64,000 bases of DNA from Neoceratodus forsteri (GCA_016271365.2 CM057459.1:488759501-488823500), one strand, 5' to 3'. Numbered from the stretch's first letter, positions 45,349-56,500 are shown. The notes: generated by a model from the sequence alone, not told the origin. Made by a program: numbers and translations.

Positions 45349-46365
45349 TCATACAGATGTCCTTAGCCTCCTGGGGTAGCGCTTTAGTGCTATAGTACCT
45401 GCTATGCTGGGAGGGGCCGGCAGGTTTAGCAGTTTATATGTTTGGATGAACAGGGGGTATTGCAGGTGGGTGGTCCAGGAGGACCAGTGTAGCTGGGCCA
45501 GTGTGTCGCAGTGGTGGTGTCGTGGATGGTCCTGAGTGGTGAAGTGAGCTACTTTGTTGTAGAGGATTTGCATCCTCGAGACCTCTTGTTTTGCCATGTC
45601 TTGTATTATAGGTGCGGCATAGGTCAGGGTTGGGAGCAGGACGCTTGCTGCAATGGATATCCTTGCCTCAGGGATTAGCTGGTCCCTGAGGCGATATAAG
45701 GTTCCAAGTTTACAGTGAAGGGTCTTGGTGATGTGGTCCATTTGGTCCTTGAAAGTAATAGTTTGGTCTAGTGTTAGGCCTAGGTACATAAAGAAGGGCA
45801 CTATGCTGATGCTTTTTCCAGAGAGGGTGGTGAGGTGCAAGGATGCTGACCTGTCATGACCCAGTGATCTGGGCCCAATACGCATTGCCTTGGTTTTATC
45901 AGAGTTTAGCACCATTCTGTTCTTTCTTAGCCATGCCTCAATGGAGGAGAGGTCCTTTTGGAGGACAGAACCCAGTGCAGCTTCATCCCCCAGGGATCGG
46001 TAGATGACTGTATCATCAGCATACTGGACAACCGAGCTATCTCCACTGTAGATACTTAGCTCATTTGTGAACAAGGAGAATAGGAGGTGGCCAAGGATTG
46101 AGCCCTGCAGAACTCCCTGTTTCCGGGGCAGCGGTGTTAACATTGCTCCATTCCAGGAGACTCTTTGAGTTTTGCCTCTTAGGTAGCTCTCAAACCATTT
46201 TAGTGAGTGGGGGTCAAGGCCCACTTTGTTCAGCTTCTGTAGCAGGAGATTGTGGTCAATAAGGTCGAATGCCTTGGACAGGTCTAGGAAGACCGCTCCC
46301 GTTGGTATGACTTTGTCCATTGCTCTGAGTGCATCATCCAAGAACTTAATGAGGGCTATATCCAT
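45349..46365 (-). pseudogene. Rex1-like copy 2 reverse transcriptase (longest RT frame of the LINEs)
   Basis: A 338-codon uninterrupted minus-strand frame. It contains AVFLDLSKAFDLIDHNLLLQ, QGVLQGSILGHLLFSLFTN, VVQYADDTVIYRSL (YADD intact) and FFMYLGLTLDQTITFKDQMD. The C-terminal region has LPTLTYAAPIIQDMA and AQLHWSSWTTHLQYP, and the frame ends in a stop. The first RT motifs lie upstream in broken frames. GVPQG reads GVLQG and LGPLLF reads LGHLLF, so it is probably not functional despite the long frame. Confidence 0.85.
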
Positions 46366-47270
46366 CCCGTGGTTGACTCTGAAACTGTGCTGAGAGGGAG
46401 TTATCAGGTGGTGAGTCTCCAGGTAATCGTGGAGCTGGTTGTAGACAAGCCTTTCTTGTAGCTTTGCAAGTGTGCTAAGTAACTAGATAGGGTGGTAGTT
46501 AGGTAGGTTTTCCCTGGGGCCTGCTTTATGGATAGGGAACACATTGGCCTGTTTCCACTGGCTGGGAACAATTCCTTCTCTTAGTGATCTATTTAAGAGC
46601 CAGGTCAGGGGTCTGGATAGTGAAGTGTCCCCTGCCTTTAGTAGCCGAGAGTTCAAACCATCGGGTCCCTCTGAGCCTTTGAGTTTTAGTGCCTTTAGAA
46701 GGGCTAGTACCTCTTTTTGCTTTACCAGTCTCAGGTGGAAGGAGGGTCTTTCATAGTTGGTCAGTTCACTTACCTTAGGTGCAGAGGGCTGCCCTGCCTT
46801 GAAGGCCTCAAGGTCAGTGAAGTGGTTGTTGAGGGCAGCTGCTATTAGTGATGGGTCACTTTTGAGCTGACCATTGACCTCAATGGGGCAAGGTTCAGTC
46901 TTTTTGTTGTCCTTGATTAGGTTGTTAACATGGTTCTAGAAATGCTTAGGGTTACCTAAGTTGGTTTTCTGAAGGTTTGTGAGGTAGTCTTTTTTGGCAC
47001 AGTTAGTAGCACTTTTGGCTTTGTTTCATAATGCTTTGTATGCCACAATGTCAACCGTAAGGGACAAGAGCTTGTACCTTTTCCAGGCCTTGTCTCTGCT
47101 GGTCATTAGGGTTTTGAGGGATGGTGTAATCCATTTAAAGCAGTGGTCCTTTACTCTTAGTCTTTTTAGAGGAGTGAAGAGGTTGGCAGCTGTACTTAGT
47201 TGGTCCTGGAAATATTCAAGGGCCTCGGTTGGAGTTGGGAGGAGTGTTATAGGGTTCCAGTCCTGACTGC

Positions 47271-47870
47271 TTAAGTAATCATTGAACTGCCCTTCAGAGA
47301 AATTGTGTAGTCTCGGGCAGTAACGATTCTGGGCTGGGTCCTTGGTGACTTATTCTTCCAGGTACAGTAGATCAGGGAATGATCACTCAAGGAGTCTGCC
47401 ATAGAAATAGAAAGCTGGATGTTGGCAGGGTTGGACACCAGAGCCCAGTTGAGGGTGGTGTTGTTCCCAGTTTTGTAGTTAAGTCTGGTCGACTTGTGAA
47501 TGACTTGCGTCAGTCCTGCTTCTTGAGTCTTTGCCATTAAGGCATGATCCGGGTCCTGGGCCCAGTTGAGGTTGAAGTCACCTAGAATGATAAGTTCTGT
47601 TGAGACTTCTACGGTCAAGGTACTTGTGATGGTATCAAGGGACTGGAGGGCCATCTTTGGAGGATTGTAGACACATCCAGTTGTAATTTGCTTGGTTTGT
47701 CCCAGGGTAATACGGATGAATATAGGTTCTACGCTGGAGAGGGAACTTTGAGGCAGGCTTAGTAGTGATTCCTCAAGGTCTTGTTTGGTGCATATTAGTA
47801 CACCACCCCCTTTCTGGACTACCTGTCCTTTCAGAAGGTGGCATAGCCCAGTGCTTGAACCTCATGGTCC
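47271..47870 (-). pseudogene. Rex1-like copy 2 APE endonuclease
   Basis: The frame 47654-47271 carries LIILGDFNLNWAQDPDHAL (D and N intact), QVIHKSTRLNYKTG and SLSDHSLIYCTWK (SDH intact). Upstream broken sequence (47.87-47.66 kb) reads QKGGGVLICTKQDLEE-like text in other frames. A stop-free link to RT is lacking. Confidence 0.75.
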
Positions 47871-47925
47871 AGAATGTGGGCTTTTAGCCAGGTTTCTGAG
47901 ATTGCACCTATGATGTGATAAAGCT

Positions 47926-48010
47926 GTCAGTACCATCACCCGTCTTTTACTATTCTTAATACAGTTGACATTTAAAGTAAGAATACTAAGGGATGCAATT
48001 TTGTAGGCAA
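47926..48010 (-). pseudogene. Tx1 ORF2 endonuclease, first strand
   Basis: The minus strand reads KIASLSILTLNVNCIKNSKR, the Tx1/L1 endonuclease start (usually LTLNVNGL with catalytic Asn). It is separated from the remainder (44.77 kb and lower) by the nested LINE. Confidence 0.7.
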
Positions 48011-48278
48011 AGGGGTGGTTTTATTTTAAACTGTCAAATTTTCTATTCCTTTAAGACTGAGATCTGTTGACCATTTTTTCCTTACAGTATCTGCTGAACC
48101 AATATCTTCTACCCCCGACAAATGATCTTTGGATAAGGAAGAGATAGAAGAAGAATCTGAGTCTGCTTCATCAGAATCCTCAATAGTCTAAGCTATGTAC
48201 TGATTCATTTTAGTCCATTTAGATTTGCCCCGGGTAATTTTCCTTCCTTTTCCTTTTGATCATATTTTACTGTCTGTT

Positions 48279-50456
48279 TTAGCTTGTGGCTCTTTTTTTA
48301 TGGGCCACAGTCTTAAAAGGAGGATCCTTAGCTGGGGGGGGGACGGACTCTAGAACAAAAGAAGGCTCAATTCCTTGCTGTAGCACTGTAGGATCAGTAT
48401 TATCAACCATCTCCATTTCCCATTCTGTGTTGTCTGCTGCTTTACCAACCTGTGTCAGATTAGAATGTTCCTGAGACATAGGGCTATTACTTTGTTGCTG
48501 ACCCTCCCAGAGTGGTGGTTGCAACTCTCCCTCTTTTTGTTTTCCCTTTGTTTCTGTTTCTTGTAGTTTTTCTTTTTCTTTTTCCTTTTCTTTCTGTTTA
48601 TGAATTCTTGCGTTCTATGTTCAGAGGCCACTGCACAGCCTTTTTTCTGTAGCTGAGCAATCAATGCTTCATGTGTAGATACATATTCTCCATTATGTGA
48701 GGTCCATGGACACCTAACATATGACATATAACATATTTCTCCTCACATAAATTACAGCGAAACATGTTCATACAAGATGTTGCAAGGTAACCAATTTCCA
48801 AACAGTTTGTATACTCGTGGGTATCACAGGCATTACTTAAATGCAATCTTGAGCCACATCTGTGGCATGACTTTGGTTGACCTGTGTAAAAAAGGGATCC
48901 CCTGTCCTTTCCCAGAAAAAAAAACTGGAATATGCCCAATTCCTGTATTTAACATAAACAATGTGCACTTCACCTTCCATCCTCCTGTCCATATTTGCTC
49001 TGAATCAGTCAATCACTGGAATAGGATGTTCTAATACTTCACATCTCTTTTTTAACCAGTATAAAATATCTGATATATTCACACCTTCATTCTTGAAAAT
49101 GATAGTTATAGTATGCACTGCTGGTCTTGCGATAGGCATGGCCAGAAAAGGATTCCAGATGGTTGAATTCTTTATTTCATTATATTTCACCCAAAATCTA
49201 TCCAGAGCCTCCACTGTTTTAAAGCTTATATCATAATTATACTCATCCATGTGAATAAAAGCAAATATCTCAGAAGCATAAAATTTCACTGAGTTCTTCA
49301 ATAAAGTTCTTTCCTCATATACCCGATCTGGAGGGGTCTCTAGGCCTCCTTTATATAGTAGTCTAATTGCATTTCTGTGTGGTGCTGGTTCCCTTTTATT
49401 TTTGAATAAATTTGCCATATGATGCATGGGTTTAAAATATTTTCTTTTATTTAGGTCTTGTAAGTTCTGCACACTAATCCCTATTGATAAATTTTCATCT
49501 CTTCTTATCTGCTCAAAGCTTGAAGTGCTTGGAGTATTTAACTACCAATTTTCCTCAGAACCCACATTTTTATTTTTTTGTTGAAAGCAGTATCTCTATT
49601 TCCTAGGCTCTCCTTATCTTTTTGCACAACTGTAGTAGGATTTATGCTGGGCTCCAGTAAATCATTCACCTGTTCTTCTCGTCTTTGTGCCTCTTCTAAA
49701 TCTTCATCTCTGACTTGCTCATCAGTGTGAATTACAGTCCTTTTAGGTGATTTTATCATGTTACCTGTAGCTGTAATTTTGACCTCATTATACTGTGCAA
49801 CTGCTGGATCTAAAGGGTCCAGTTTCCAAGAGCTGTCTTTTTCTGATATCCAGCCTGCATCCTGAAGCACATCAGTAGGGCACCAAGTTAAGCCTCTCCT
49901 TTGTCCTTCTATTTTGAACTCCTATTGTTTTCTTTTGTGGTAGCTCTTTTTCAGTAAGCCCTGACTCAAACACCCGATTTGAACTCCCCACAGTTTTGGC
50001 AGGCTGAGCTGCCATGTCAGCATTTACTGGCTCCCAGGGTGTGCCAGCTACTCGCTGCTGCTGCAATACATTTCAGTCACTTTCTAGTTGAAAAGGTGTT
50101 CTCTCACCTTCAGCAGCAGAATCTTGTCTCTCCAACTCAGCAAAATCAGCTCCTATTTGCTTTTGGTCTCGGCTTTCAGAAATGACAAACCATAAACCTC
50201 TCTCCTTCTCCTGAACTGATTGAAAATCTGTCTGTGTCACTACAGGCTGAGACAAATCTACTTCCACTTCCATTTGAACATCATCCACTAGATGTATATC
50301 TTGTGATGCCAAATTGTCAAAATCCTCCTCAATATTAGGTGAAAATGAAATATTCTCCTTTTCTTCAGTCTCTAGAAAAGTGGACATAGGGGAGGCGACC
50401 CACTCCCCATCCTCCTGCACATCCTCACTCTCCAAGGTCCAGTGTGAAGTGGCCAT
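48279..50456 (-). pseudogene. Tx1 ORF1 (nucleic-acid-binding)
   Basis: The frame from the ATG at 50456 has an acidic N-terminus (ESEDVQEDGEWVASP). A middle part (49472-49005) reads LKNSVKFYASEIFAFIHMD, then ILYWLKKRCEVLEHPIPVID, the RNA-binding region of Tx1 ORF1. Cys/His knuckles follow in 48939-48661 (SCHRCGSRLHLSNAC, TNCLEIGYLATSC and FRCNLCEE), some of them incomplete. The C-terminal part lies in 48524-48279. Stops and shifts separate the blocks. The role would be to coat element RNA. Confidence 0.75.
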
Positions 50457-50599
50457 CTTCTCAGAGAACAGTTCCCTCTACTGTCCAGTGGGGGAATTTC
50501 CCCGGTGTCCTGGCCAAATTTCTCCCATTCACTAAAAATACCACCAACAGCTTAGTCTGGTTTAATTTCAGTTGCTTTCCATCTGTATCCCTCTCCCCA

Positions 50600-50681
50600 T
50601 GGTCGCCCCTGAAAAAAGGACTTCTAGGCCCAGAGGGCTTATCAGGTCAATAAAATTCAATAAATAAATAAATAAATAAAT
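50600..50681 (+). repeat. Rex1-like LINE 3'-end fragment
   Basis: GGTCGCCCCTGAAAAAAGGA, then GGCCCAGAGGGCTTATCAGG, then (AATA)n. This is the same 3' end as the 44.8 kb LINE, here on the plus strand and only about 80 bp long. It lies at the junction between the Tx1 5' end and the resumed hAT sequence. Confidence 0.7.
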
Positions 50682-51844
50682 ATTTCTAGATACATTGTAC
50701 TCATTTTACAGCTGTACATCTAAGAACACATGATAATTAGAAGTGACTGCTGAGGCTCTGTCCAATGAGGTGGCTAAACTTGGTAGATTGTTGTCAACTC
50801 TGTGGGTTGTTATTAGCTACTGTACTGTTTGTGCTGTATAGAAGTCTTTCGCTGCACTAAGTCAACACTTGAAATCAGTTTGTGATGATGCTAAGAGAAG
50901 CTGTGACAATAAGCAGCTCTGTTGTGGTCTGCTGAACAAGATGACATCCACTACCTTCAAACTCAACATGGGCATAATACTGGATGCTCTTGATGAACTA
51001 CAGTTCTTGTCAGACAGTCTACAGAATCAGGGTGTGACAGTGTTTGATACTGACAGATACATTAAACATTGCACACTTGTATTCAACAAGATGAAGTATT
51101 GGACTGCACATATACAACAGAAGCTGAAGATGCAGTTGAATGCAAAGAGTTCCATGGTGTCTTGTTGGTAGAGGATAGATGGGGCAATGCCATCATCCAT
51201 CAACAGCTCTACCAGGCCTTGATAGACATGATGGCAACAAAACTGACATCAGAAGACATATTAGTAAAGTGTGTTACTACTCTCCAGCCTGACTCATGGC
51301 CTAAGGATGAAGAGGTTGGCTTTGGAGAAATGGAGTTACAGATGCTGGTTAATAGATTTGGGCACCTGGAGCAACTTCCAGAATAGAATGCTGTAAGGAG
51401 CAACTTTGATGACTTTGTATCATTCAGAGGTTGCAGGAAAGGACAGTCCCTATGGAAGTTACTGTCAATAATTAACACACTCCCTGTAAGCAAGGCAGAC
51501 TGCAAGTGAGGTTTCAGCACAATGAACATTACTGCCAGCCCAATGCATAACAAATGTACTGTTGAGAACCTGTCTAAATTGATGTTTATTAGCCCCACCA
51601 GTGAATGAATTAGATGCCATCAAATTAAAACACTGCTGAGAATGCTTCGATCAGCCATATACCAACCCAAGAGGGATGGAGAATCCACCAGTGATCCACA
51701 TGTCTGCCTGTTTAAATACATGATGCAATAGTATACACTGACTGCCTTTACTGAGAGAGAGACTTGCAAAATATCAATATGTTATGCACTGTCACACTCA
51801 CACACTGACATATCCAGCCTAGTTCAAGCTAGAAGTCATGATAT

Positions 51845-52963
51845 TGTGACACTTGGACAGCTGGTTCTGGTTAATCTATGTTTTTTGTAATATGAAAATG
51901 TGTTATTGAATGTCTCTCTTGAGACATGCTGTGTTCCTGGGATGACCTCCCCCCCAGGTTTCAACAACAAGCTGTTAACCTAAAAGCCAGGAGATAATTA
52001 CAGGCTAGAAAAGACACATATTAAGGACTCCTGTTTATCTGGCTTAATTGTAGCTGCCAGCTGCTAGGATGGAAATTGAAATCATAAACTTGTATGACAT
52101 TTAGAGGAAAAATACAGGTTATGTCACGTGGGAGCTAAGTTATTAAGGTCTTCCGATGTCTGTGAAGGACAGAAAGACACTCTAGATCAAAAGGACATGG
52201 GAAAATGAGTTTTTGCTGATGTCACCTTCTGAATGATGAGACATCCTGGTTGTATGATTTTTTATAAACAGAGGAGGAGCTGGGTGACATCATGGAGAAG
52301 GCAGATTCAAGACAATGTTTTAATTATTCTGTGACTGACCTTTAGAGTGAGATATACATGTTTGGACTCCGAAGAAGAAACATCTATCAGCACTATTAGA
52401 AGACATACATTAGCTAGACCAGTCTAAGTGTATGGTTGATAGGAATTTGCACTTTTAAACCTTGTTGTTTTAAGTGATTGTATGGTTTTGTGAAAAATTG
52501 TTCTGTATTTACAGTTTACATTTTTTTTCTATTTTAAAGTAAACCTCTATTTTAAGAGACTACTTGGTGTGCCTTTGAAATTCTTTATCCTACAAGTGAA
52601 GCATATATGGTTAAAGTTGACACTGGGCAAAAGCTTACTGGTTTACTAAATTGGGAAAAGGTAAGAGTTTATCTGAGGTCTTTAATAGAGCTTTTAAGGG
52701 TTCATTTTGCACACCTGGTTAGGTGCCTGTAGACAAAGCATATCTGGCATTTCCCTGAAGAGCAGAATTATCTGAGCCTGTACATTGGGTACGCTATCAA
52801 GAGGTTCACAGTTTGAATCCCTTCAGAACTTGAGACCAAAGATTGATTTGAACCCACAAAACAGACAGGAGGGTTACCCTGTTCTGTTCCTGTTCACAAT
52901 ACTGTGCTCAGAGGTTGGCACTGTGGAAGCAGAGGGCCTGATCTACTGAGTGGGGTTGTGACA
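51845..52963 (+). repeat. 5' LTR of the Gypsy element
   Basis: Begins TGTGACACTTGGACAGCTGG and ends GTGGGGTTGTGACA (TG...CA). It contains a TATAAA near 52263 that could be the promoter. About 1.12 kb long. Matched by the 3' LTR at 61835 with scattered differences, which indicates an old insertion. Confidence 0.85.
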
Positions 52964-53181
52964 GATTGGTTGGCAATGGTGTGCATAAGTTTGGTATTAA
53001 AAGCTTTTATTGTTCAGTGTGCCGGCTTGATACTGTCAGTTCACTTGCAAAAACAGAAAAAGGCAGTGATTTATTTTTTAAAAAGGAAACAGAACTAAAT
53101 CACTTGGCTTACAGTCAAGTTCCTACCTGTTTTATTTTTTTTCTAAAGTGCAAGTCAGAGTAGCCATAGTTAGGGAAGAAG

Positions 53182-54430
53182 ATGGCTTCCAACTACAGAG
53201 GGCACACTGTAGACTACTTAAAGCAGTTGTGCAGGGACAGAGGAGTCCCATATGAGATGAAAGCCACCAAACAGAACCTCATGGATGCCCTTATGGTAGT
53301 GGATACCCAGAGCATTGAATTACAGACAGTGACTGTAAGGGACTGAACCTTGAGTGTGGAAGGGCTAGCGACCAGTGCAGTGTCCAGATCCAATGAGGAG
53401 GGCAATAGGGTCTGTGCCAGTGAAGGGCCACAGCAGCAGGGGAAGGTCACCAGCATTCTGGATCCAGAAGTACTCAGGCTGCAGATTGAGTTGCACAGAA
53501 TGGAGCTGGAGTTCCAGATAGAAGAGAAGCATGAACAGTGAGAGACAGAGTGAGAACGCTGAGAGGCAGAATGAGAACTGTGGGAGGCAGACCGAGAGGA
53601 GCGAGAGCACCAGAGGCAACATAAACTGGAGAAGCTATGACTCCAACCAATGGCACCAGAGCAGGTAAGTGGCTTGGATTTAACTGGGACTACAGAATTG
53701 GGTTACAAATCGAATTCCAAATTGATAACCGAATTTAAAGAGGGTGAGGATATGGATGCCTTTTTAAATTGTTTTGAAAAAGTTTGCATTAAGGCTAAAA
53801 TTCCTAGGGAGTCCTGGAGCTTCCAGCTATCGCTGCTACTTACCGGGAAAGCTTGGGACGCATTGGGTCAAATGGACAATGAGGACAGTAATGATTGCAG
53901 CAAACCTAAAGCTGCACTGTTACAAAATTTGAATTAACTGCTGAATCATGCAGAGCTAAATTCCGTAAGCTCAGGATAAGCTCTGACATGAGCTATGAGG
54001 AGCTAGCCATGAAACAACATCAGTTTTTAAAACATTGTTGGGAAGGAACTGATGCATACTCTGTTGATAAAATTGAAAATGTGATTCTGTTAGAACAATT
54101 TTTGGGGCATGCCCAGCAGAGCTGAAAACCTGGCTGGAGGACCAAGATCCCAAAACAGTGCAAGAGGCTGCTGAACTCTAAGGCTGCTATGACAAGAGCA
54201 GGCCTGCTCTGAGAGTGAATGGGGCCAGCATAGCAGTACAGAAAGGGAAAAGTGTGCCTTCAGGGCAGCTAAAACCCTCACTGCCTCCATCAAAACTAGT
54301 TAACACCAGGTTTCAGAGAAAATATTTATCTGAGAAAAGAAGTTAACATTGGTTGTGTAAAGAAACTGGGCATATTGCCAGACAATGTCCCACAAGGGCA
54401 AGCAATAAGCAACATGGTGTTAAGAAAGAA
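53182..54430 (+). pseudogene. Gypsy gag with SCAN-like capsid segment
   Basis: The ATG at 53182 starts MASNYRGHTVDYLKQLCRDR. A charged Glu/Arg-rich segment follows with several TGA codons (53540-53640). The capsid-type block DAFLNCFEKVCIKAKIP, WSFQLSLLLTGKAWDALGQM lies near 53755-53880 and resembles the SCAN-type capsid fold of Gmr1-like gag. After a stop at about 53936 and a frame change, a knuckle remnant CKETGHIARQC lies near 54357, missing its first Cys. The product would form the particle coat. Not functional. Confidence 0.75.
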
Positions 54431-54469
54431 GTGGGTTGTTTGTGTGTTCCTGGAAGCATGCCTGTGAAC

Positions 54470-54790
54470 ATGAGGGAACACATGCACCTAGTCATGGTGA
54501 ATGGTGTACAGACGCAAGGGATAAGGGACACAGGGGCATCCCTGACATTGGTAAAAGGGAATCTGGTACAGCCTGTTCAGCTTATACCCAATAAATATGT
54601 CACTGTACAAGACTTTACTGGTGGGGAGAAAACATTGCTCCTTGCTAGTGTTCTTCTAGACTGGGGTGAAACAGGGGAAACTGTGTAACAGGTGGCTGTA
54701 GCCAAAACGTTAGCAGTGGATGTCATACTTGGCAACAATCTCCAACCGGGGATGGTATGTGCAGTTACCCGTAGCCAAGCGGCAAGGTAA
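54470..54790 (+). pseudogene. Gypsy protease
   Basis: GIRDTGASLTLV near 54515-54555 holds the retropepsin D-T-G active-site triad (54527-54535). A second strand TGGEKTLLLASVLLDWG follows. The frame stops at about 54688, before AVAKTLAVDVILGNN (54700-54740), the usual end of the domain. It would process the polyprotein. The SINE lies directly after it. Confidence 0.75.
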
Positions 54791-54794
54791 CACT

Positions 54795-55002
54795 GTTTTT
54801 TTTAATTTAGTTGTTTAACCAGGAGTAGCAACCTAAGCTGAAAGCTTTTTTACAGGTGTGACCTGGGAGCAGAGGGAAGTTAAGTGACTTGCTCAGGGTC
54901 ACACAGAATACAAGTGGAAGCTGTGGGATTCAAACCCAGGTCAGGTCTGCTGAATGTCACCAGTGTTGCAGCTCAGAGCCTTAAACCACTGCATTATACT
55001 GG
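54795..55002 (-). repeat. MIR-like tRNA-derived SINE
   Basis: Minus strand: CAGTATAATGCAGTGGTTTA (A-box region), then GGTTTGAATCC (B box). It continues CTGTGTGACCCTGAGCAAGT and CACTTAACTTCCC, the conserved central part of MIR-type SINEs. The end is A-rich (TTAAAAAAAAC). It sits inside the Gypsy element between protease and integrase, so it is younger than that element. It is not a tRNA gene because no full cloverleaf is present. Confidence 0.85.
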
Positions 55003-55384
55003 CTTTGAACTGTAGTTCTCTGGACCCTACAGAAGCCATTGTGGAAACCACTGGGAAGCTGGTTCCCCAGCCTATGTTTCCTGATATGGAGATTAATGAA
55101 AAGGGGGTAGAATTTTTCCCAGTAGCAGTTAACCACACAGCTACAGAGAGTTGCTCCAAGGATGGAGGGGTGACCCATTGTCAGAGGGTTGGGATTGACA
55201 GTGATCCTAAGTGCCCTGATGCTAGTGCTAGGAACCCTAGTTCAGTGACTGAAAGGGATCTGTCCCATGCCTTGGGAATGTGTGAGGAGTTCACAGCTGC
55301 TCTGAGAAGTGACCCTAGTCTAGAGAACCTGAGGGCTTGGGCAGACTCTGGCGGGGCAGAGGGAGGTGACAGCAGACATAGGAT

Positions 55385-56500
55385 TTATTGAAAAAATGGA
55401 CTGATGTATATGCAGGCTGTGCAGGCAGAGGGAGAGGTGCTAGGCAGGCAGCTTGTCATTCCCCAGGGGTATTGTGAGCAGTTGATCAAGACTGCACATG
55501 ATATTCCCTTGTCTGTTCATCTGGGAATCATGCACACTATGCAGTGGTTGGTCCAGAATTACTATTGGCCTAACTTCACCCAGCAGGTGAAGGAGTATTG
55601 CAGGTCTTGTCACCAGTGCCAAGAAATAGGGAAGGTGGGAAAGAAAACCCAAGCCACCCTGATTCCATTGCCATAGTGAAGGATCCATTCCAGAGGGTGG
55701 GAATGGATATTGTGGGGCCTTTAAATATCAACAGCTCCTCAGGGAAGAGATTCATCCTGACTGTGGAGGATTATGCCACCTGGTACCCAGAGGCAGTCAC
55801 CCTATCCTCATTGAGGACAGACAAAGTGGCAGATGCATTACTTTGGATTTTCTCCTGTGTTGGGTTACTGCAGGAGGTAATCACTGATCAAGGGGGTTCC
55901 TTCATGTTGGACCTGATGAAGTGTTTATGGGAGAAGCGTGGGGTGGTGTAGATATGTACAACACTGTATCACTCACAAACCAATGGGTTTCTGGAAAGAT
56001 TTAATGGTGCCCTGAAGTCTATGCTCTGGGCGTTTGCTGAGCAGCATGGGAGAGACTGGGAGAAATACATTCCCCACCTGTTGTTTTCATACAGGGAGGT
56101 GCCCCAAGAGTCGACAGGATTTTCCTCCTTTGAACTCTTATATGGATGCTGGGTATGTGGCCCCCTAGACTTGATCCAGGAGGACTGGGAAGGCAAGCAC
56201 ACCACCAAGGGAACTCCCATAGTGGATTATATCCTTAGGTTTAGGAAAAGACTAAAGGAGCTTAAGGGGACAGCCCAGAGCAACCTGGCAGCTGCCCAAC
56301 AGAAACAAAAAGTGTGATCTGACTGCAGAGCCAGAGCTCACTCATACATGGTGGGTCAGGAAGTCATGATCCTTATTCCAGTCCAGAAAGATAAGCTGCA
56401 GGCTGAGTGGGCAGGACCATATAAACTGATTAGAAAGGTAACTGACATGAACTATATTATAGAGTTACCTGACAGAAGACAGACAGAAAGGATGTACCAT
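55385..56500 (+). pseudogene. Gypsy integrase
   Basis: The HHCC zinc-binding N-terminus includes HDIPLSVHLGIMHTMQWLV and EYCRSCHQCQEIGK (55404-55676). The catalytic core has VGMDIVGPLNI (first Asp), EVITDQGGSFML (second Asp) and GFLERFNGALK (Glu), with a TAG near 55951 before the last. The GPY/F module WAGPYKLIRKV lies near 56410, and NLMKPYV ends the domain, in the same frame as RT. The core is largely intact apart from about three stops. It inserts element DNA into chromosomes. Confidence 0.85.

Larger units (their letters stand above)
44775..47925 (-). mobile_element. Rex1/Babar-like LINE (copy 2) inside the Tx1 endonuclease
   Basis: A minus-strand LINE ending at the left in an AATTAAATAAATAAATAGAA tail. 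It carries RT (46365-45349), a broken linker (about 47270-46370) and endonuclease (about 47870-47271). Endonuclease text (VIHKSTRLNYKTGNNT) and its layout match the 1.2-4.4 kb element. Its 3' UTR ends with GGTCACCCCTCAAAAAGGG, seen again at 50.6 kb. It separates the first strand of the Tx1 endonuclease from the rest, so it is younger than the Tx1 element. Exact target duplication not identified. Confidence 0.8.
41170..50599 (-). mobile_element. Tx1-clade LINE inserted in the hAT gene
   Basis: A minus-strand L1-superfamily element of Tx1 type. In minus-strand order: 5' leader (50599-50457), ORF1 (50456-48279), endonuclease N-terminus (about 48000-47930), a nested Rex1-like LINE, the rest of the endonuclease (about 44770-44002), RT (43732-42585) and the C-terminal domain (42538-41483), then a 3' UTR to about 41170. 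The style (CCHC fingers in ORF1; NWRPICIMNMDFKIFWKIL in RT) separates it from the CR1/L2 LINEs here. Exact ends are approximate. Confidence 0.8.
39817..51620 (+). pseudogene. KIAA1586-like hAT transposase, split by a Tx1 LINE
   Basis: The left piece is 39817-41165 and the right piece about 50745-51620. It starts MSLKRKLSGAEFCK, followed almost at once by a stop. A zinc-finger-like block (HNKKLGCTNCKEVNLVSDVS, FAKEWAPGEISPY) lies near 40310-40420, and DHLKLLELQILNIASVV and VSVLVDESTTVNNKSTLIIY (catalytic-core strand) near 40630-40850. HCLNH*LELSVADAVDCC lies near 41090, where the Tx1 insertion begins. The right piece has EVAKLGRLLSTLWVV, ILDALDELQFLSDSLQ and the dimerisation-end motif SKADCK*GFSTMN, then VENLSKLMFIS. 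The similarity is to KIAA1586/ZNF862-type hAT proteins. Internal stops show it is not a host gene. Confidence 0.75.

Noticed and set aside
45349..46365. The 338-codon frame as a functional RT
   Set aside because: Substitutions in GVPQG and LGPLLF and the broken upstream part make activity unlikely. It is listed as a pseudogene.
54795..55002. A tRNA gene, suggested by A and B boxes on the minus strand
   Set aside because: No cloverleaf can be completed and MIR-type central sequence follows, so it is a SINE.
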